Of a stretch of 64,000 nucleotides of DNA, positions 61,257-64,000 are shown one piece after another (the stretch's first letter is position 1; each line of letters begins with the position of its first letter). The stretch spans positions 2,666,001 through 2,730,000 of the forward strand of contig NZ_RAPR01000001.1 of the NCBI RefSeq assembly GCF_003610235.1, given 5' to 3'. The stretch comes from Catellatospora citrea (lineage in GTDB: Bacteria; Actinomycetota; Actinomycetes; Mycobacteriales; Micromonosporaceae). The notes below the pieces were generated by a model that worked only from the letters and a program-made list of their open reading frames with translations, ran no database searches and was not told the origin of the DNA. A program made the translations under genes and the position numbers.

Positions 61257-62029
61257 CCGGCACCGCCGCCGCACTGCAGCGCAGCGATGCGCCGCTGGCA
61301 CGCCGTACCCCGGTTGCGAAGATCGTCTTTCTGGCGCTGTTCACCACCTCGGCCCTGTTCACCCGGGACGTGACCGCGCTCGGGTTCGCGCTGGCGGTGA
61401 CGTTCGCCGTGGCGCCGCTGTTCGGGATCACGCCGTGGGGGCTGCTGCGGCGCGGCTGGCCCGCGCTGCTGGGCGCGGCGACCGTGGTGCTGTCGCTGGC
61501 GCTGTTCGCGGCGGACCGGTCCGGCACCGTGCTGGTCGACTTCGGGCCGGTGGTGATCACCTCGACGGTGCTGGCCAACGCGCTGTCGCTGGCGCTGCGG
61601 CTGCTGGCCATCGCGCTGCCGAGCATCCTGGTGTTCAGCACCACCGACCCGACCGACCTGGCCGACTCGCTGATCCAGCACGCCCGGGTCTCGCCGCGCT
61701 TCGCGATCGGGGCGCTGGCCGCGTTCCGGCTGGTCGGGCTGCTCGGCGACGAGTGGCGGATGATCGCGATGGCGCGCCGGGCCCGCGGCATCGACGCCGG
61801 GCGCAACCCGGTGCGCTGGTTCACGCTCTTCGCCGGCACGGCGTTCGGCCTGCTGGTCGGGGCGATCCGGCGGGGCACCCGGCTGGCCGTGGCGATGGAC
61901 GCCCGCGGCTTCGACTCCGGCCTGCCCCGCACCGTGGCCCGCCCGATGCCCTGGCGCGCAGCCGACTGGCTGCTCGTCGCCGCAGGCGCCCTCCTCGCCG
62001 CCCTCATCCAGGTGATCGCCCACCGCTGA
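61253..62029 (+). CDS. ykoC: ECF transporter transmembrane (T) component
   Basis: This 258-residue membrane protein has five or six TM helices and the two cytoplasmic coupling motifs typical of EcfT, A-R-R-A-R-G-I-D near residue 177 and A-M-D-A-R-G-F-D near residue 214. Both have the Ala-Arg-Gly core that transmits ATP hydrolysis. The start overlaps the ykoD stop (ATGA), giving a three-gene translational unit. Confidence 0.95.
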   Translation: MTGTAAALQRSDAPLARRTPVAKIVFLALFTTSALFTRDVTALGFALAVTFAVAPLFGITPWGLLRRGWPALLGAATVVLSLALFAADRSGTVLVDFGPVVITSTVLANALSLALRLLAIALPSILVFSTTDPTDLADSLIQHARVSPRFAIGALAAFRLVGLLGDEWRMIAMARRARGIDAGRNPVRWFTLFAGTAFGLLVGAIRRGTRLAVAMDARGFDSGLPRTVARPMPWRAADWLLVAAGALLAALIQVIAHR

Positions 62030-62064
62030 CCGCGGCCCGGCGGTCCCTGGCCCCCAAGGTCATC

Positions 62065-62125
62065 CGACTTGCCTGGCACCTGGGCGAAAGCGGGTCCAAG
62101 ATACGCACAGGTGCCAGGCAAGTCG
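62065..62125. repeat. Perfect inverted repeat with 18-base arms
   Basis: CGACTTGCCTGGCACCTG (62065-62082) and CAGGTGCCAGGCAAGTCG (62108-62125) pair perfectly around a 25-base loop. It lies between the convergent ykoC and uppS genes, 20 bases from the uppS stop, and should end both transcripts. It is part of the long-hairpin set of this window. Confidence 0.7.
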
Positions 62126-62144
62126 AGCGATCAAGGGCGGGCCG

Positions 62145-62954
62145 TCAGGCGGTGGGGGCGGGCGGGGCGACCGGGTTGGGCAGGGCGCCGCCGAAGCGGC
62201 GGTCGCGCTGGGCGTACAGCTCGCAGGCGTACCACAGGTGGCGGCGGTCGAAGTCGGGCCACAGCGTGTCCAGGTAGACGTGCTCGGCGTACGCGGACTG
62301 CCAGAGCAGGAAGTTGCTGGTGCGCTGCTCGCCCGACGGGCGCAGGAACAGGTCCACGTCCGGCACCTCGGGGTGGTAGAGGTACTTCGCGATGGTCTTC
62401 TCGTTGACCTTGTCAGCCTTCAGCCGGCCCAGGGCCACGTCCCGCGCGATCGCGGCCGCCGCGTCGGCGATCTCGGCCTGGCCGCCGTAGTTCACGCAGA
62501 ACTGCAGGGTGAGCTTGCTGTTGCCGCGGCTCATCTGCTCGGCCGTCTCGAGCTCGTCGATGACGCTCTTCCACAGCCGCCCGCGCCGGCCCGACCACAC
62601 GATGCGTACGCCCAGGTCGTTGAGCATGTCGCGGCGGCGGCGGATGACGTCGCGGTTGAAGCCCATCAGGAAGCGGACCTCCTCCGGCGAGCGCTTCCAG
62701 TTCTCCGTGGAGAAGGCGTACACCGACAGGTAGGGCACGCCCAGCTCCAGCGCCCCCTCGATGGTGTCGAACAGGGAGAACTCGCCGCGCTTGTGCCCCT
62801 CGGTGCGGGGCAGGCCGCGTTCCTTGGCCCAGCGCCCGTTGCCGTCCATGACGATGGCGACGTGCTTGGGCAGCGCGTCGCCGGGCAGCTTGGGCGGGGT
62901 CGCGCCGGACGGGTGGGGGGTCGGCGGCTTGGGCTCGCGCCGGGTTCGGATCAC
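62145..62954 (-). CDS. uppS: Undecaprenyl/decaprenyl diphosphate synthase (cis-prenyltransferase)
   Basis: This 269-residue cis-prenyltransferase has [13 protein letters not shown] near residue 30-42, where Asp38 binds Mg-pyrophosphate. The [11 protein letters not shown] motif follows, and then [15 protein letters not shown]. It makes the polyprenyl lipid carrier for cell wall synthesis. GTG 62954 has AGGGGAA upstream. It forms the era-recO-uppS gene string, all on the minus strand. Confidence 0.95.
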   Translation of the reverse strand: MIRTRREPKPPTPHPSGATPPKLPGDALPKHVAIVMDGNGRWAKERGLPRTEGHKRGEFSLFDTIEGALELGVPYLSVYAFSTENWKRSPEEVRFLMGFNRDVIRRRRDMLNDLGVRIVWSGRRGRLWKSVIDELETAEQMSRGNSKLTLQFCVNYGGQAEIADAAAAIARDVALGRLKADKVNEKTIAKYLYHPEVPDVDLFLRPSGEQRTSNFLLWQSAYAEHVYLDTLWPDFDRRHLWYACELYAQRDRRFGGALPNPVAPPAPTA

Positions 62955-62988
62955 GTTGCGTTTCCCCTGTTCGGGCGCGGGACCGGAC

Positions 62989-63744
62989 TCAGCCCGGTTC
63001 CCGGCGATCAACCAACGGCAGAGAGCGTAGCTGCCGTTCCAGGTGCCACTGCAAATGCGCCGCCACGAAACCTGCACACTCGCGCTGCACCGGCGGCTCG
63101 GCCCGCTCCGCCGCGGGCCAGTCGCCCTCCAGCAGGGCCGACATCAGATCGAGGGTGGCCGGGTCGGGATGGGCGGCGCCGGGCGGGCGGCAGTTCAGGC
63201 AGGTGACACCCCCGGCGGGTACGGAGAACGCCCGGTGCGGCCCCTCCTCCCCGCACACCGCGCAGTCGCGCAGCGCCGGGGCCCAGCCGGCCTGGGCCAT
63301 GGCCCGCAGCAGGTAGGCGTCGAGCACCAGCGGGCCGGGCCGTAGCCCTTCGGCGAGCGCCCGCAGCGCGCCCAGGGTGAGCTGGTAGAGCCGCAGCGCG
63401 GGCTCCCGCTCGACCGGGGTCAGCCGCTCGGCCAGCTCCACGATCGCGCTGGCCGCGGTGTAGCGCGGGTAGTCGGTCAGGAAGCGGCGGCCGAACAGGT
63501 CACGGCCCTCGACCTGGGTGACGGTGTCCAGCGAGCTGCCCTCGCTGCACTGGACGTCGACGTGCCCGAACGGCTCCAGCCGCGCCCCGAAGCGCGAGGT
63601 GGTCCGGCGTACGCCCTTGGCGACCGCGCGGACCCGGCCGTGCTGGCGGGTCAGCAGGGTGACGATCCGGTCGGCCTCGCCGAGCTTCTGCACGCGCAGC
63701 ACGAGGGCGTCATCGCGATAGAGCGGTCGACGCATACCCGGCAT
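62989..63744 (-). CDS. recO: DNA repair protein RecO
   Basis: This 251-residue protein has an OB-fold N-terminal domain ([10 protein letters not shown]) and a zinc finger near residue 164-184 (C-A-V-C-G and C-L-N-C-R). It loads RecA on SSB-coated single-stranded DNA with RecR. Length and the cysteine set match actinobacterial RecO. ATG 63744 (or 63735) can start it. It lies between era and uppS, as is usual in this lineage. Confidence 0.95.
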   Translation of the reverse strand: MPGMRRPLYRDDALVLRVQKLGEADRIVTLLTRQHGRVRAVAKGVRRTTSRFGARLEPFGHVDVQCSEGSSLDTVTQVEGRDLFGRRFLTDYPRYTAASAIVELAERLTPVEREPALRLYQLTLGALRALAEGLRPGPLVLDAYLLRAMAQAGWAPALRDCAVCGEEGPHRAFSVPAGGVTCLNCRPPGAAHPDPATLDLMSALLEGDWPAAERAEPPVQRECAGFVAAHLQWHLERQLRSLPLVDRREPG

Positions 63745-63771
63745 GGCGACGACCCTACCGGCCCGCGCCGA

Positions 63772-64000
63772 CTAGAAGCCCAGCCGCCGGAGCTGGCGGG
63801 GGTCACGCTGCCAGTCCTTGGCGACGCGGACGTGGAGGTCCAGGTAGACCTTGGTGCCGAGCAGCTCCTGGATGTCGAGGCGGGCCTTGGTGCCGACCTC
63901 CTTGAGGCGGGAGCCGCGCGCGCCGATCATGATGGCCTTCTGGCTCTGCCGCTCGATGTAGATGTCGGCGTACACCTTGGTCAGGCCGTCCTCGGGGATG
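63772..64000 (-). CDS. era: GTPase Era, C-terminal KH domain (cut by the window end)
   Basis: Only the last 75 or so residues of Era are in the window, the gene continuing past base 64000 on the minus strand. The visible frame reads I-P-E-D-G-L-T-K-V-Y-A-D-I-Y-I-E-R, then S-Q-K-A-I-M-I-G-A-R-G-S-R-L-K-E-V-G (the KH GxxG-like loop) and V-R-V-A-K-D-W-Q-R-D-P-R, as in Era KH domains. Era is essential for 16S rRNA maturation and 30S assembly. The GTPase domain is outside. Confidence 0.9.
   Translation of the reverse strand, partial: IPEDGLTKVYADIYIERQSQKAIMIGARGSRLKEVGTKARLDIQELLGTKVYLDLHVRVAKDWQRDPRQLRRLGF

Overview
The window looks like chromosomal DNA of a high-GC actinomycete, most likely family Micromonosporaceae. 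The evidence is the very high GC with strong GC3 bias, frequent ATGA/TGATG stop-start overlaps, many GTG starts, an era-recO-uppS block, a polyphosphate glucokinase, an F420-dependent LLM oxidoreductase, actinobacterial small proteins (GPGG-motif, DUF1876-like) and dispersed intergenic hairpins of a kind I associate with this family. I see no insertion sequence, tRNA, rRNA or CRISPR array.

Positions 1 to about 9.8 kb are the right-hand part of a biosynthetic gene cluster that begins before the window. It holds the last codons of a ketosynthase, a half-length ketosynthase-like (chain-length-factor type) protein, an adenylating ligase and a complete ketosynthase with a Cys/His/His triad. After a 335-base regulatory gap come a 4-hydroxymandelate-synthase-type dioxygenase, a phytanoyl-CoA-type Fe/2-oxoglutarate oxygenase, a DUF3050 (heme-oxygenase-fold, probably diiron) protein, an O-methyltransferase and a pyruvate-dehydrogenase-like E1 alpha/beta pair. 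My reading (inference) is that tyrosine-derived 4-hydroxyphenylpyruvate becomes an oxidised, possibly O-methylated aryl acyl unit that is activated and extended by the ketosynthases.

From 9.8 to 26 kb are a secreted streptogrisin-like protease, an isochorismatase-fold hydrolase, and an acyl-CoA ligase - MFS exporter - SGNH hydrolase operon on the minus strand. Divergent from that operon are a secreted GDSL esterase and a P450. Then follow polyphosphate glucokinase with a coupled 40-residue membrane microprotein, an aminoglycoside-phosphotransferase-like kinase, a PLP decarboxylase, a GNAT acetyltransferase, a macrolide-type glycosyltransferase and a second acyl-CoA ligase paralogous to the first. 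Some of these may be tailoring, export or resistance genes of the same cluster.

From 26 to 50 kb is mostly conserved or envelope-related material: a HEAT-like protein, a membrane-anchored alpha/alpha-barrel-like protein, a Tat lipoprotein beta-propeller, a CBM-bearing anchored protein, quinone oxidoreductase, a RecQ helicase with a C-terminal phosphoribosyltransferase-like module, an F420 enzyme, an FAD oxygenase/reductase, DusB and DoxX. A 781-residue tandem fusion of two isoprenyl-synthase-like domains, a DivIVA-motif microprotein, an OYE, a SigB/SigF-type sigma factor, an endonuclease/exonuclease/phosphatase-fold membrane protein and GlyS complete this part.

From 50 to 64 kb are metal and cofactor homeostasis genes and housekeeping: a Zur-box-controlled zinc ABC transporter (znuACB-like), an alpha5-site ArsR zinc sensor and Zur. 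ArsR and Zur are joined by two tandem 71-bp repeats that each encode a 24-residue, stop-start-coupled micro-ORF. Then come an acyl-CoA dehydrogenase, a permease with a His-rich partner, a TPP riboswitch driving ykoEDC (ECF transport of thiamine precursor), and uppS-recO-era, with era cut by the window end.
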